From Anagrus nilaparvatae (Eukaryota; Arthropoda; Insecta; Hymenoptera; Mymaridae): a stretch of DNA of 64,000 bases. The translations under genes and the position numbers were made by a program. The number at the start of each line of letters is the position of its first letter. Positions within the stretch are counted from its first letter, which is position 1. Of the stretch, positions 33,000-44,554 are shown in pieces. The notes under the pieces were generated by a model. The model searched no databases, was not told the DNA's origin, and was given only the letters and a program-made list of their open reading frames with translations. The stretch spans positions 34,226,501 to 34,290,500 of the forward strand of contig JAKSXM010000007.1 of the NCBI GenBank assembly GCA_022575985.1. The letters run 5' to 3'.

Positions 33000-33892
33000 C
33001 AATAGCTGTCTGTAGTTAGTTAGTCTGTAGTAAGTTAGTCTGTATTTAGGCAGTCAACTGCTGATTGTATTCCAAAGTCAGGATTATCATACAAAGACCA
33101 ATCACATACCATCAGAATCTCATTGATGTCCTCTGGAGTGATATCATCGAACTTTCTATAAGTAAATTTATTTGAAGGAGGTTAAAGTTTAAAGAGTTCG
33201 ATTTCTACATCAATAAGATTATGAAAGAGTGAAATGGTGCTATTCTGTTAGTGAATGAAAGAATATTATCATTGTTGTCTACCCAAATAATATCAAGCCA
33301 TGTTTTCGGGTCATCTAATCCAGATTGACGATGTGTAGGACCATGGTTAACTAAATGAAGAGATAATTCGCTAGCTAGATTTATAATAAATCGTGAACCA
33401 CTATTTGTCTAACAGATCTGAATTAAGATCTCCTACAATTACTTTATGGCTGTATGATGAGGAGAGTTCACGAAGGTTTGATAGAAAATCAGGATTAGCA
33501 TTAAACGAGACGTTAGGAGGCCTATAAACTACACAAACAAATATGGGGGATATACCTTCGCCCTATACTTCACACATAAGGTATTCAAGCTCTAATGGCT
33601 TACCAAGTCTTTCGGTATTGGACTTTGCTAGTATTTTGGCTCGGGAAAAGTTACGAAATTAAAGTATGACTCCCCCTCCTCCCGTGTTTCTGTCCTGACG
33701 AATAATGCTGTAACCATCAACATTGTCTATATGATCAACTATTGCATCACCAAATCTCGTTTCTACAACGCCAATGATGTCGTAAGTAGGATCATCAATG
33801 AGTATTTGTTTAAAGTGATTTATATGAAGTTTTAGTGAATTTGCATTCAGAAAGCCTACCTTAAACGAACTAGGCTTTTTATCTCTGTCTAG
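33000..33892 (-). pseudogene. CR1-like LINE APE endonuclease, broken
   Basis: Stop-ridden but readable on the - strand: VGFLNANSLKLHINHFKQIL, IIGVVETRFGDAIVDHI (catalytic E), GYSIIRQDRNTGGGGVIL, VVYRPPNVSF and KVIVGDLNSDLL. These are the N-terminal N, E, G.GG, YRPP and GD.N motifs of the APE endonuclease of LINEs, in order. The C-terminal SDH part was not found. No long open frame survives. Confidence 0.75.
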
Positions 33893-34708
33893 TCAGTATT
33901 TACTTTTTGGAATTTTAGACTTGTCATTATGAGTATTATTGCAAGTGGGTGTGAGGCATTGAAGATGATGATTTTCCCTGCAGTAAATGTCCCGGATAGT
34001 ATTAAGGTCAGATAGGCAATCAAAGAAGTGCTCCTGGCTCCAGCTACGCCATCTTGCCAGGAATTTGCCTCCCCTATGCCATATATTTTTAAACCCAAGA
34101 TTTTTGCCTATACTTTTTAGAGATTTAAATCTTCTGTACTCATTGCGCGAGAGTACTTCATTCACAAGAATTTTAGTATATGGAATACGAGAGACAAAGT
34201 CCTGGCTAAACATTGATTTATCTAAGTCTTTAGTATTGAAATAATTAAGTTTTTGCTTTTGTGACATTATTTGACTCACTCTGTTTGAAGAAGTAAGGCG
34301 TATAATAAAAGAAGGCAAGATAGAACCATTTGCACCCCCCTGAGTCCCAACTGAATTTGAAGTAGCCTCAAGTGATTGATTGTTCAAAAAACGAATGCTT
34401 TCTATTTCGCTTATGTCAAAATCAGGAGAGATGCTACGAAGAATAGCAAAACTAAATGCTCTGGGTTCGTCAGTAGCTGTCAAGGGCAGGAATCCTACTA
34501 TGTGAAGTTCAAAATCTTTTACCCGAAGAGAATTTCGTCTGTTACACGTGCTGCAAAACAATTCTCCATTGAAATGTTTAAAATTATCATAAGTATTACT
34601 ATTTTTATTATTATTGTAAATATTATTATTATTGCTGTCAGCTAAAAAATTATAATTATTATTATTGTTATTATTATTATGATTGTTAAAATTACTCTGT
34701 ACATGCAA
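33893..34708 (-). CDS. CR1-like LINE ORF1 protein with FP-type domain
   Basis: Open frame of 271 codons starting MHVQSNFNNHNNNN, with an Asn-rich N-terminus, a Cys pair (ELFCSTCNRRN), a central globular part (FELHIVGFLPL) and a C-terminal block KILVNEVLSRNEYRRFKSLK then GFKNIWHRGGKFLARW. This C-terminal block resembles the FP/25K C-terminal domain found in ORF1 proteins of many CR1-group LINEs, which bind RNA. It ends near the endonuclease with almost no gap. It is the best-preserved frame of this element, though it belongs to a dead copy. Confidence 0.65.
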   Translation of the reverse strand: MHVQSNFNNHNNNNNNNNYNFLADSNNNNIYNNNKNSNTYDNFKHFNGELFCSTCNRRNSLRVKDFELHIVGFLPLTATDEPRAFSFAILRSISPDFDISEIESIRFLNNQSLEATSNSVGTQGGANGSILPSFIIRLTSSNRVSQIMSQKQKLNYFNTKDLDKSMFSQDFVSRIPYTKILVNEVLSRNEYRRFKSLKSIGKNLGFKNIWHRGGKFLARWRSWSQEHFFDCLSDLNTIRDIYCRENHHLQCLTPTCNNTHNDKSKIPKSKY

Positions 34709-36290
34709 TTTGGTTTGTTTACAGCAATTTTTTTAACACATCCATATTTTCTAATTTTTCCAAGACTTTTTTTTCCACGTCTTAATTTATGCAAATTTCT
34801 ATCAAATTTTTTTTAATTTTTATTTTATTTTCCAGCTACAGATTTCTTGTTTCATGGCTCCAGGCTCCAGGAATCCTGTAGAAACCTAAAAATAAAAAAA
34901 CACATCCATATTTTCTAATTTTTCCAAGAATTTTTTTCCATGTCTTAATTTGTGCACCCACATTTTTTTTCACTAATAATTTTTTTAGGCATCACTTTTT
35001 TCAAATACAATTTTAATCACTCTTAAAAAAATGGAAAGGTCTCGATCCATCCACAAAACAAGAAAATAACCTTAAAAAATTCTAAAAATTTAAATATTTT
35101 TTAAAATAAAATTCTCCAAAATTATTTAGAAACTCACCTTAGATATTGCATTCCAGTAATCAGTGTAGAAAAAAAAAAATAAAATTTAGTTTATCGATGA
35201 AAGGATAAATTTTATTTTCAAATTTTGTTTTAATTTAAGGATGGGTTGAGATTTTTTATAAAATAATTTATGATTTACGACGGTCAAACATGGCTCTTAA
35301 ATTACAAAAAACAATTGTCCAAAAAAAATTAGTTGATCGCGTGAAGTCAAACTAATCGTTCGCGCGCTGCTAATATAAATTTTTTAACCTAAGTTTTGCA
35401 GTCTTATTTTTTTTTTTTTTAGATTTGTTTTTTTTATGTGTGATCCGCGATTGATAGTTTTAAATCATAAATTAATTTATGAAAGATGTCAATCCATCTA
35501 TAAACCATAAAAAATATTTGAAAATAAAATTTTTAAAGTTAAATTTTATTTTTTTTGTACATTGATTACTGGAATGGAATACCTAAGGTGAATTTCTAAA
35601 TAATTTTGGAGAATTTCATCTAAAAAATATTTAAATTATAATTTTTAAGGGTATTTTCTTGTTTTGTGGATGGATCGAGACCTTTTCATTTTTTTTTAAG
35701 AGTGATTAAAATTTTATTTGAAAAAAGTAATGCCTAAACAAAAAATTATTAGTGAAAAAAAAATGTGCGTGCATAAATTAAGACATAGAAAAAAAAGTCT
35801 TTGAAAAATTAGAAAATATGAATGTGTTTTTTTTTAGATTTCTACAGGATTCCTGGAGCCTTGAAACAAGAAATTTGTAGCTGTAGCAGAAAGATTTTTT
35901 TTTTTTTTTTTATATTTCTTTATTTCGGATTTATCTCTTTTTATTTTGGCAAATCCCATTAGATTGTATACAATTGAAAAATTATATAGAATCATTTTTG
36001 TATACAGCTTTTTAGTATACAATGCTATATAAGATTTGTATATTATCTGTACCAACTTTTTTAAATGGGTAATTCAAATGAAAATTTAAAAATGCTTTAA
36101 AGTTAATCAAAAACGGACATTCAATTTTATATGCATTAAAATCATTCAAAATTTCATGAGAATCATTAAAGCAAAATATGAAAAAAAATAATATTAATAT
36201 AGCATTTTCAACAAAAAAATTGTACATATTATCACAGTATATTAGAGTGTAGTGAAAATTTTAATTTGAGCGGGGGGGGGTCTAAAAAGT

Positions 36291-37345
36291 TTGTATTCGA
36301 TGAAAAAATAAGTTTGCCGTAAACCGGGGCTCGATTGGTCGAGGTTTTACGGTTGAATCTTAAGCCTGAAGGTAAAAAAACTCGTTTTAAAGGGAAACAA
36401 GGAAAATGAAACCCTGTGACGTAAAAGAAGAATTTCCTCAAAGGGACTTATGTTTTTTAGGTCGCCAATTACGATTCTGGTATCCGTTTTGACCTTGAAA
36501 GGTCTGGTTGCCCACAATAGGCAACTTTGGGTGATATTTTAGGACTTTTAAGGACTTTTCATCGGTTACTTATGTTATCGGTTACTTATGTTTTTTCGGT
36601 CGCTGATTACGATTCCAGGTCTTAAAAATTTGTATTCGGTGAAAAAAGAAGTTTGCTGTAAGCCATGGCTCGATTGGTCGAGGTTTTACGGTCGAATCTT
36701 GAGCCTGAAGGTCAAAAAACGCGTTTTAAAGGGAAACAAGGAAAATGAAACCCTGTGACGTAAAAGAAGAATTTTCTCAAGGATACTTATGTTTTTTGGG
36801 TCGCTAATTACGATTCTGGTATCCGTTCTGACTTTGAAAGGTTTGGTTGCCCACAATAGGCAACTTTGGGTGATATTTTAGGACTTTTAAGGACTTCTCA
36901 TAGGTTACTTATGTTTTTTGGGTCGCTGATTACGATTTCGGGTCTTAAAAGTTTGTATTCAGTGTAAAAATAAGTTTGCCGTAAGCCGGGACAGGATTGG
37001 TTGAGGTTTTACGGTTGAATCTTGAGCCTGAGGGTCAAAAAACCCGTTTTAAAGGGAAATAAGGAAAATGAAACCCTGTGACGTAAAAGAAGAATTTTCT
37101 CAAAGGGACTTATGTTTTTTGGGTCACCAATTACGATTCTGGTATCCGTTTTGACCTTGAAAGGTCTGGTTGCCCACAATAGGCAACTTTGGGTGATATT
37201 TTAGGACTTTTAAGGACTTCTCATCGGTTACTTATGTTTTTTGGGTCGCTCATTACGATTCCAGGTCTTAAAAGTTTGTATTCTGTGAAAAAATAAGTTT
37301 ACCGTAAGCCGGGGCTCGATTGGTCAAGGCTTTACGGTTGAATCA
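36291..37345 (+). repeat. Tandem array, unit 323 bp, about 3.2 copies
   Basis: TTGTATTC starts units at 36291, 36630, 36953 and 37276 (spacings 339, 323, 323; the first is longer by a 16-bp duplication of ATCGGTTACTTATGTT). Each unit contains TGACGTAAAAGAAGAATTT, TTATGTTTTTTGGGTC and the hairpin GTTGCCCACAATAGGCAAC (GTTGCC/GGCAAC stem). A run of nine G lies just before (about 36271). The units are not coding. Confidence 0.85.
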
Positions 37346-37988
37346 GGGATCAAGGATTACTGTAGAAATATATATACTGATTTCTACAGTAATCCTACTC
37401 CAAAAAAATAACACGGGATAGCTTGTCCAGATGAGAAATGCTGGCGCCATTTGCAGAAGGCGATTTTTTAAATTTAAAATACACGCGTATAGAAGAAGAG
37501 GTAACTATAATAGAAAAAGATAAATATATTCTAAAGGCGAAACGCGCGCATGGTACCCCGGACACCAAAATGCTTGAGATGTCCTACTGTAAAAATATGT
37601 ATACTGTGATATTATACAAAAATGTTAGACTTTATTAAAAATAAAAAATCTATTTAAAAAATATCCAAAATTATAGGAATACCTCGAGCAAAACTACAAA
37701 GATGTATTATAATTTTATTTAAAGATATATTTTAATTTTATTTATTTTTTATAGATGATAAGAAATAATTATTAAAATTTAACAATGGATTTCATATTAA
37801 TTTAAAATAAATTTTTGTGAAAGAAAAATTAAATTGTTTAAATTAAAAAAAAAAATTATTAGCAAATAAGCTTAAAGTTTTATTCTGTCTATTTAATTGT
37901 CTTTTAATCTCTAATTCTAAACATGGGTCTTTTCACTACGCTTAACGCTTTGCAGGGGTTGGCGTGCGCAGAGGGCAGAGCCCCCTAG
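37346..37988 (+). mobile_element. Helitron-like 3' end with short ORF
   Basis: Ends GAGGGCAGAGCCCCCTAG at 37988, then T. A GGGC/GCCC hairpin a few bases before CTAG/T is the normal Helitron 3' terminus. The start is unknown; the 323-bp array may belong to the same element. A 66-codon frame at 37438-37638 (MLAPFAEGDFLNLKYTR) has no known motif. Confidence 0.45.
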
Positions 37989-37996
37989 TAATAAAT

Positions 37997-38863
37997 GATC
38001 CCAAAAGAACATTTACATGTAAATTTACGCAAGTGTCTTTAAGTGTTGTCACTGCTTATTTATTTTATCTAGTATTTTATTAGGTAAACATTCTATTATC
38101 ACTATATTATTAAACACTGCGAAAGTTTTGAGATCTAAATCAAAACTTTACGCAAGTTACGTGGGCTGATTAATAAAGAAAAAAAATAATATTACTTATT
38201 AAGTAATTGATTTATTATAGATATATATGGAATTTTAAGTACCGGATTAAACCGGATTAATAAAAAACAAAAAATATTAATTATAAAATTTTAAGATCTG
38301 ATAAAAAAATTATCAATTTATTTCTACAAATTATAAATAAAGGATTTCACTAAATATGAATAAACTGTATCAATTAATTATTGAATTAAAATTAAAAAAA
38401 AATATAATTCAATAATTAATTGATACAGTTCATATTTAATGAAATCCTTTATTTATAATTTGTAGAAATAAATTGATAATTTTTTTTATCAGATCTTAAC
38501 ATTTTATTATTAATATTTTTTGTTTTTTATTAATCAGCCTCCATAACTTGCGTAAAGTTTTGTTTTAGATCTCAAAACTTTCGTAAAGTTAAAAATTAGT
38601 GATAATAGAATGTTTAATCCGGTACTTAAAATTCCATATATATCTATAATAAATCAATTACTTAATAAGTAATATTATTTTTTTCTTTATTAATCAGCCC
38701 ACGTAACTTGCGTAAAGTTTTGTTTTAGATCTCAAAACTTTCGCAGTGTTTAATAATAGTGATAATAAAATGTTTACCTAATAAAATACTAGATAAAATA
38801 AATAAGCAGTGACAACGCTTAAAGGCACATGCGTAAATTTACATGTAAATGTTTTTTTGGGAG
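37997..38863. mobile_element. Palindromic (foldback) element, about 870 bp
   Basis: ACATTTACATGTAAATTTAC, GTTGTCACTGCTTATTTA and GCGAAAGTTTTGAGATCT in the left half recur reversed in the right half, and the centre lies near 38398 in ATTCAATAATTAATTGATAC. The right half has an extra partial copy of the AACTTGCGTAAAGTTTTG stretch (38547 and 38708). Ends are (GAT)CCCAAAA and TTTTGGG(AGATC); the target duplication is unclear. Non-coding. Confidence 0.75.
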
Positions 38864-38934
38864 ATCTAATTCATTTCACATAAATATATTTCAATAAAAT
38901 AAAAAAAAAATAGTAGTTTGTTCGGGCTGTAAAA

Positions 38935-39165
38935 ATAGTATATTTTTACCCATGGCCACAAAAGTAAAGAATGGCCCAAATCGCACGTAAATTACTGTCC
39001 GAGGCGAAGCCGAGGATGGTAAACTGCGATTTGGGGCATCCTTTTTTTGTGGCCAAGGACAAAACATAATTTTTCTTGCTCAGTGTCGAGAAAATGCGTT
39101 TTTTCGAATAGCGCAGCGGCCAGAAAACACGCACTTTCTGGACACTAACAAGAAAAAATTTTTAA
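38935..39165. repeat. Compound inverted repeats
   Basis: Two neighbouring stem-loop structures: CATGGCCACAAAAGTAAAGA and CCCAAATCGCA against TGCGATTTGGGG and TTTTTGTGGCCA (38950-39055); then TTTTTCTTG, CAGTGTC, AGAAAATGCGT against ACGCACTTTCTGGACACT and CAAGAAAAA (39070-39160). Looks like a small non-coding element. Confidence 0.55.
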
Positions 39166-39654
39166 TTTAATTTTGATGTACACATTGAATTATTTAATTT
39201 AAATTCAATTTATTAATATTTTCACATATTTTATTTAAAAAATAGAGAAGTGACTAAAAGTTGCATCTGATGTGTGTCTTGTAACAACTATGCCTTTTTG
39301 TTGATATTTTAATATTGAAAAAATTTATTGTTAAAAACTATTTAAAGAATTTTTTATTTGCTATACTTTACCAAAATAAACAAATATTTTATCTCTAAAA
39401 TATAGTAAAATAGCCTGTGAAGTAAATATACATTGAATCATGTGAAAAAATTTCATTATCAAAAAACAATGAAATTTAATTGAATAAAATATTTTTAACC
39501 ATAAAATTTATTATTTATTTTCTATTTTAAGCCTTGTAAAATATTACCCTCTTTTTTTTGTCTTAAAAGTTTTTATTTGAATTATTGTTTAAATTTCAAT
39601 ATACTTAAATTATTACATCTCTTGTACCGGTATAAAAAGTTTATAACGAAGGAA

Positions 39655-40690
39655 AATTCTTGGAATCTCTAATATTAATAACCAAAGGTTCTAATGATGG
39701 GTTACAAGAAGTAAAACTAGTCCACATTTTTTATCTACTCCATTTTAAAATTTTTGCCAGCAAATAATAATGATATAAAAACATTTGTTATCTACCAATT
39801 ATAGAGAAAATGAAATCTCTAATATTTTAATAACCAAATGAGATAAAAGCTTGAAATTTTCACAAAAGATTCTAATGATGACTTGCAAGAAGTAAATCTA
39901 GTCCTCATATTTTATCTGATTCAGTTTATGATTTCAACAGAAAAAAGTTTTGTTTTAAAAGAATTTCTTACCTACCGATATAGAGAAAGCGAAGAAAATG
40001 AAATATTTAATATTTTAATAATCAAATGAGATAAAAGCTTGAAATTTTCTCAAAAGATTCTAATGATGATTTAGATTTACTTGCAAGAAATAAATCTAGT
40101 CCTAATATTTTGTCTGCTCCAATTTATAATTTCACAAGAAAAAAATTCTATTTTAAAAACATTCTTACCTAACGATACAGAGAAAGTGAAAAAAATGAAA
40201 TCTAATAATTATAATAACTTAATGAGATAAGAGTTTCAAAATTTTAGAAGTATTTAACTGTAGCGGGTAGAAAAACAAGGACTACTTTTTCTTCTTCATA
40301 GCCATTATAATAATCATTTGAGAAAATTCCAAGCTTTTTTTTTTATTTGGTTCTTAAAATATTATACAGTATTCATTTTCAGTCTTATTATATCAGTAGT
40401 GTTTTCGAAACAAAATTTGTTTCTACTAAAGCTGTAAGCTGCTGTTTTCTAATAAGCTGTAGAAAATAAAAACTAAGGACTAGTTTAAGTTCTAGTAACT
40501 CACCTTCGAACTCTTCATTAGAATCTTTTGTAAAAATTTCAAGTTTTTATCTCATTTGGTTATTAAAATATTTGAGGTTTAATTTTCTTCGCTTTCTCTA
40601 TATCGGTAGATAAAAATATTTTTATATTAACATTATTTTCTGGCAAAAATTTTAAAATGGAGTAGATAGAAAAGTTTTTTTAATTTTGAG
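39655..40690. repeat. Foldback repeat containing about 190-bp tandem units
   Basis: GAGATAAAAGCTTGAAATTT with AAAAGATTCTAATGATGA and TATAGAGAAAGCGAAGAAAA recurs at about 39838, 40029 and 40224 (spacing 190-195), and a degenerate unit precedes them. The same phrases appear inverted at 40500-40660 (AAATTTCAAGTTTTTATCTC, TTCGCTTTCTCTATATCGG). Non-coding. Confidence 0.6.
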
Positions 40691-40924
40691 AAAGAATTTT
40701 TGAAAAAATTTGGTATCAGAACCAAAAAATGACTATAAACAGACTTTCTAAAATTAGTACTTTCATAGAAATAAATTAGGTACCTATGTCCAAAAAGAAA
40801 AAAAAATTGGTGTTTTTTGTATTTTTTCGTGAAAAAAATTTTTGGGAAACAATTTTCAAAAAATTAAGTATCAGATTCGAGATATAGAGTAAAAAAAACC
40901 ATAAAAAAAACCATACTTTCAAAT

Positions 40925-41066
40925 ATAAGTCTTTTCGTGGAAATTAATGAGGTATTACATCCAAATTAAAAAAAAAAAAGTAGTTTTAGATTTTTTGATG
41001 ACAAAATTTTTGAAAAAAAAAATAGGTTTTAATTCCATAATGGTTGTCAAATTTCACCGGTTACAT

Positions 41067-41097
<31 letters not shown>

Positions 41098-41240
41098 CAC
41101 ACGCGCGCGCGCGCACACACAAACATACATACATACTTTTTTTAAAAACCGGTTTTTTAGCTTCCTGGGGTCTCAAAACGTGCTTATATGCCAAGAAATC
41201 AAAAATCGAAATTTGACCTATCACAATGGTTCCTCATTGA
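40925..41240 (+). repeat. Interspersed repeat with CA microsatellite and terminal hairpin, copy 1
   Basis: GAGGTATTACATCCAAATTA, a poly(A) patch, TTCACCGGTTACATA, (CA)n(CG)n(CA)n at 41068-41125, AAAACCGGTTTTTTAGC, CTCAAAACGTGCTTATATG and the terminal palindrome GGTTCCTCATTGAGGAACC at 41228-41246. A second copy lies in the opposite orientation at 62838-63127. Confidence 0.7.
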
Positions 41241-43139
41241 GGAACCAAAAGTAAAAAAATTAATTATTTTTTATCAAATTATTTTCAGCATAATTATAAT
41301 GATTAGGTTATCTTATAATCCTTTGTCATAAAACAATTAATTAGAAAGTTTTAAAATTTCTGATAAGGCTTCTGTAGATAATTAATAATTTGGTAACCTA
41401 ACGAGGATTGTACCCATAAGAAGATCCTTCAAAATCCTTTTGTTATGGAAACAACTGTATTTATATTATTCAATAGCTTTCATGTAATACAGAATGATTT
41501 GAATGGTATGAAAAATTTATTGGTCCTGACAGATCATCTGCTAAAATAATTTGACTATATCTAGGACGTAAAAGACTGTTTGGAATCATTATTTATGGTT
41601 CAGATGTTTGTCCAGCCAGCTTCGTCGATACTAACATGGTTAAAATGATTGTTTGGTAGCTCCATGTGATGAAGAATACCTAATGCTCAACAAGTTCCAA
41701 ATATTATAGAATAATATTTGGAACTAGAAGATACTAGAAGTAAAATTTATTGTGAACCCTTGTGAATCTTTTATGCTAACATCTGTGGATTTTATACGTT
41801 CAGCAGATATTTCTACAGTGGAACAATAGCTGAGAATGCTTTCAGGGTTACTTGGAGAGTCTAAATAATGATTAGCTACAAGGAGAACCTAAGAAAACAA
41901 TGTATAATGAATATAAAATACATAAATAAAAAAAATTAAAATTGTTTACCAATTTTCTTGGAGTGATAACACCACTTCTTACTAATTTTTCTGCCATTAA
42001 ATATTTTTAACAGCTTTTTTATGAAATCTGTTTAAATTTTGATAATCTATCCATAAAATTTTGCTTTTTAATGTTTCTTGATGTATTATAAAATTGTTAC
42101 ATTTAAGTTTCCTTTTGTCACTTGAATATCTTTTTCATAATCGGAGTTTATAATTGGAATATAATTAATAAATATTTAATTTTAATTATTTAATTAACAA
42201 TTTACCCGAACAAAATGTTTATTTTTTTTGTTTATGTTTTGCCACGACTAACCTCACCATGATATGCGATTATCATACTTTATACAATTAATTAAATATT
42301 TGGAGTTTTTTTTATAAAAATGACTTAATAATTACTTTTTATTAATAAAAAAATGTTAGTGTATTTACTTTAATTAATTATTTTAATAAAATATTTATTT
42401 TTATTTTTTAATATTTGAAATTCGCGCCATCACCAATTCGCGCAATTATTTTACACGCAACTGGCGTATATTTTAGTCATAGAAAATAACCAAAAAACCG
42501 TGCTCTCCAGCAGGCCTGTTCTGTATTTAATTCACGTGAATTAGTGAAATATGAAAAAAATGAGTCGAATGAAACAAAATAAATTTTTATTTCACAAATT
42601 TGCATAATCATTTATTATAACCTATGTTTTTTTGAAATAAATAAATAAATAATTTTTAAGTTTATGCTGGTTTAAGTATTAATAATTTTTAACTGAAATA
42701 TAAGTTTATAAAAATAATTTAGAAGAGTTCTTATAATCATATTATTGGCTATATGTTGGTAAAAATGGTTTTATATTATGAGAAAATAAATTAGTTTAAA
42801 AACGATTCGGATTGATTCTGTATATAAAAATTAATTCATGTTTTTACAAAATTATAACGAAGTTTGAAATTCATTTAAATATTGGTATTTATTTTTTGAT
42901 ATTTATTCTAAAGGTCGTTTTTAAATCAACAAATATCAATTTGAATAAATCTATTTGTCTATAGAAAAATCAAGCATGCCAAAAAGGAAAAGACAAAACA
43001 ACAATTTACAACTAGCAAAATATGATAAGGATATGTCGAGGGATTCGTATTAAAAGCAACTAAAGTAAATTACAAAAGAAAGTGAAAAAAATAACTTCAT
43101 GATAGATGAATTTTTTTTAAAAACAAAAGTATTTAAGGT

Positions 43140-43735
43140 CCCTAAAACCGAATTATTCCAAGTCCCTAAGCCCAGAATATGTTATCGGTTTTTACCGGTT
43201 GTGGGCAACTACATAATTTTCGTTAAAACCCGATATCATATTCGTGTTCAGTGACCCAAAAAACCTTCCAGGGGTCGTTAAAATTACTAAAAAAGATCTA
43301 TTTAAAAATACCTAAAAATTAACCTGAAGTTGCTTATTGTGGGCAACTAAATCATTTTCGTTAAAACCCGATATCATATTCGTGTTCAGTGACCCAAAAA
43401 ACCTTCCAGGGGTTGTTAAAATTACTAAAAAAGATCTATTTAAAAATACCTAAAAATTAACCTGAAGTTGCTTATTGTGGGCAACTAAATCATTTTTGTT
43501 AAAACCCGATATCATATTCGTGTTCAGTGACCCAAAAAACCTACTAGGGTTCGTTAAAATTACAAAAAAAGATCTATTTAAAAATACCTAAAAATTAACC
43601 TGAAGTTGCCTATTGTGGGCAACTGAATCATTTTCAGTAAAAACCGATATCATATTCGTGTTCAGTGACCCAAAAAACCTACAAGGATAGTTAAATTTGC
43701 AAAAAAAGATCAATTTAAATTTTAGGGCTTAAGGG
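43140..43735 (+). repeat. Tandem array, unit 138 bp, about 4 copies
   Basis: GTGGGCAACT starts at 43201, 43339, 43477 and 43615, exactly 138 bp apart. Units carry CGATATCATATTCGTGTTCA, GTGACCCAAAAAACC, AAAGATCTATTTAAAAATAC and the hairpin AGTTGC.TATTGTGGGCAACT. Read on the - strand, the order of motifs parallels the 323-bp units at 36291-37345. A run of 13 G follows at about 43733. The later part 43736-44083 shows nothing further. Confidence 0.85.
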
Positions 43736-44083
43736 GGGGGGGGGAATTGGGGGTAATTTCAACCAATTTTCACCAGCGCAAGTTTATTCATACTATGTTC
43801 TTTAGGCCTCTCTGAAGAGATTCCCATAGGTTTCATCGTAAGTCAGCCAGGGTCGTGGTTTTCATTTTTGAATAACGAAATAGACCCGACTATATAAGAT
43901 AACTTCTTTTCTAAATAAACAATAAAACTAGTTGGGCGCATGCGTGTTCATGATAACTATAAGCTATGCAGTGTTCTTTACACGCATGCACATAAATTCT
44001 TTTTTTTCAATACTCTTTTTTTAAATTTAATATTTTAAATCTTATTAAAAATACTATTGAAATAAAAAATGGTTAGAGCAACA

Positions 44084-44350
44084 TCATCCATCAGCGTATC
44101 CGATCATGGAGCATCCATCCGGCAGCTCAATCTTTAGCAAGCCGTCGTAGAAGGCATTCCACAGATCAGGGCCCAGAACTGAACCCTGCGCTATGCCTGC
44201 GCTTAATACTTTACCTCTTGTGCTATCGAGCGTGTCCCAGCGCAGGTATCGGTCCCGGAGGTAATCTCTGAGTATATTTCTCAGATAATCCGGAACTCTG
44301 AATACCTGCTCGAGGGAGTGCAACATATCGTCCCACTTAGCCGAGTTGAA
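44084..44350 (-). pseudogene. R1-clade LINE reverse transcriptase fragment
   Basis: About 85 codons on the - strand: AFNSAKWDDMLHSLEQVF, LRDYLRDRYLRWDTLDSTRG, AGIAQGSVLGPDLWNAFYDG and GYADG, where the second catalytic D of YADD is replaced at the broken edge. It is related to but distinct from family A (for example SLEQVFRVPDYL for SLEYDFRIPRYL). It is cut on both sides and lies where the third exon of a possible antisense gene would be. Confidence 0.85.
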
Positions 44351-44554
44351 TGCGCTAACTTTTTTAACGCTATCAGAGCTGATTCTAACCTCTATTTGAT
44401 AAAACAAATCAGTAATAACACCAATAATTGTGCTCCTTTGATTAGATAAATTTGATTCTCGAAAAGTAGTCTTAACTTAACCTTTTGTACCTGGAAAAAT
44501 AAATTGTTTATTATAATTAAAAAACTTTTATCAAATTATTTTAAAATTACTCAC

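Larger units (their letters stand above)
30826..34734 (-). mobile_element. CR1/Jockey-superfamily LINE, nearly full length but decayed
   Basis: On the - strand, from high to low coordinates: ORF1 (34708-33893), APE endonuclease (about 33890-33040, broken), RT (32968-31350) and C-terminal domain (31325-30939). It ends in AATAAAG and short ATTTAC repeats, typical of CR1-type tails, rather than in a long poly(A). It sits within one arm of the foldback element, so it is younger than that element. Confidence 0.8.
30552..36076. mobile_element. Large foldback element with a LINE inserted in its left arm
   Basis: Outer arms: AATTACCCAT..., GTATAC-rich sequence and CAAAT..GATTTGCC at 30552-30825 are mirrored at about 35880-36076. 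The inner arms (34838-35100s and 35640-35900) carry TTTCTTGTTTCA.GGCTCC, AGGAATCCTGTAGAAA and TCTCGATCCATCCACAAAAC. The symmetry centre is near 35370. The left arm is interrupted after AATAAAAAAAC at about 30825 and resumes with ACATCCATATTTTCTAATT at about 34735; a CR1-like LINE fills the gap. A tandem duplication of about 170 bp follows in the left arm (34735-34900). No coding capacity of its own. Confidence 0.65.

Noticed and set aside
37438..37638. 66-codon frame MLAPFAEGDF as a gene
   Set aside because: Reads fairly protein-like but has no motif, no second copy and sits in a Helitron-like end; mentioned only within that element.
40947..41216. 89-codon frame with His-Thr repeats
   Set aside because: Produced by the CA microsatellite inside an interspersed repeat.
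42976..43053. Short frame starting MPKRKRQNNN
   Set aside because: Only about 25 codons; basic start is not enough to call a gene.
36291..43735. CRISPR-like arrays in the tandem repeats
   Set aside because: Units are adjacent long repeats without unique spacers, in a eukaryotic context.
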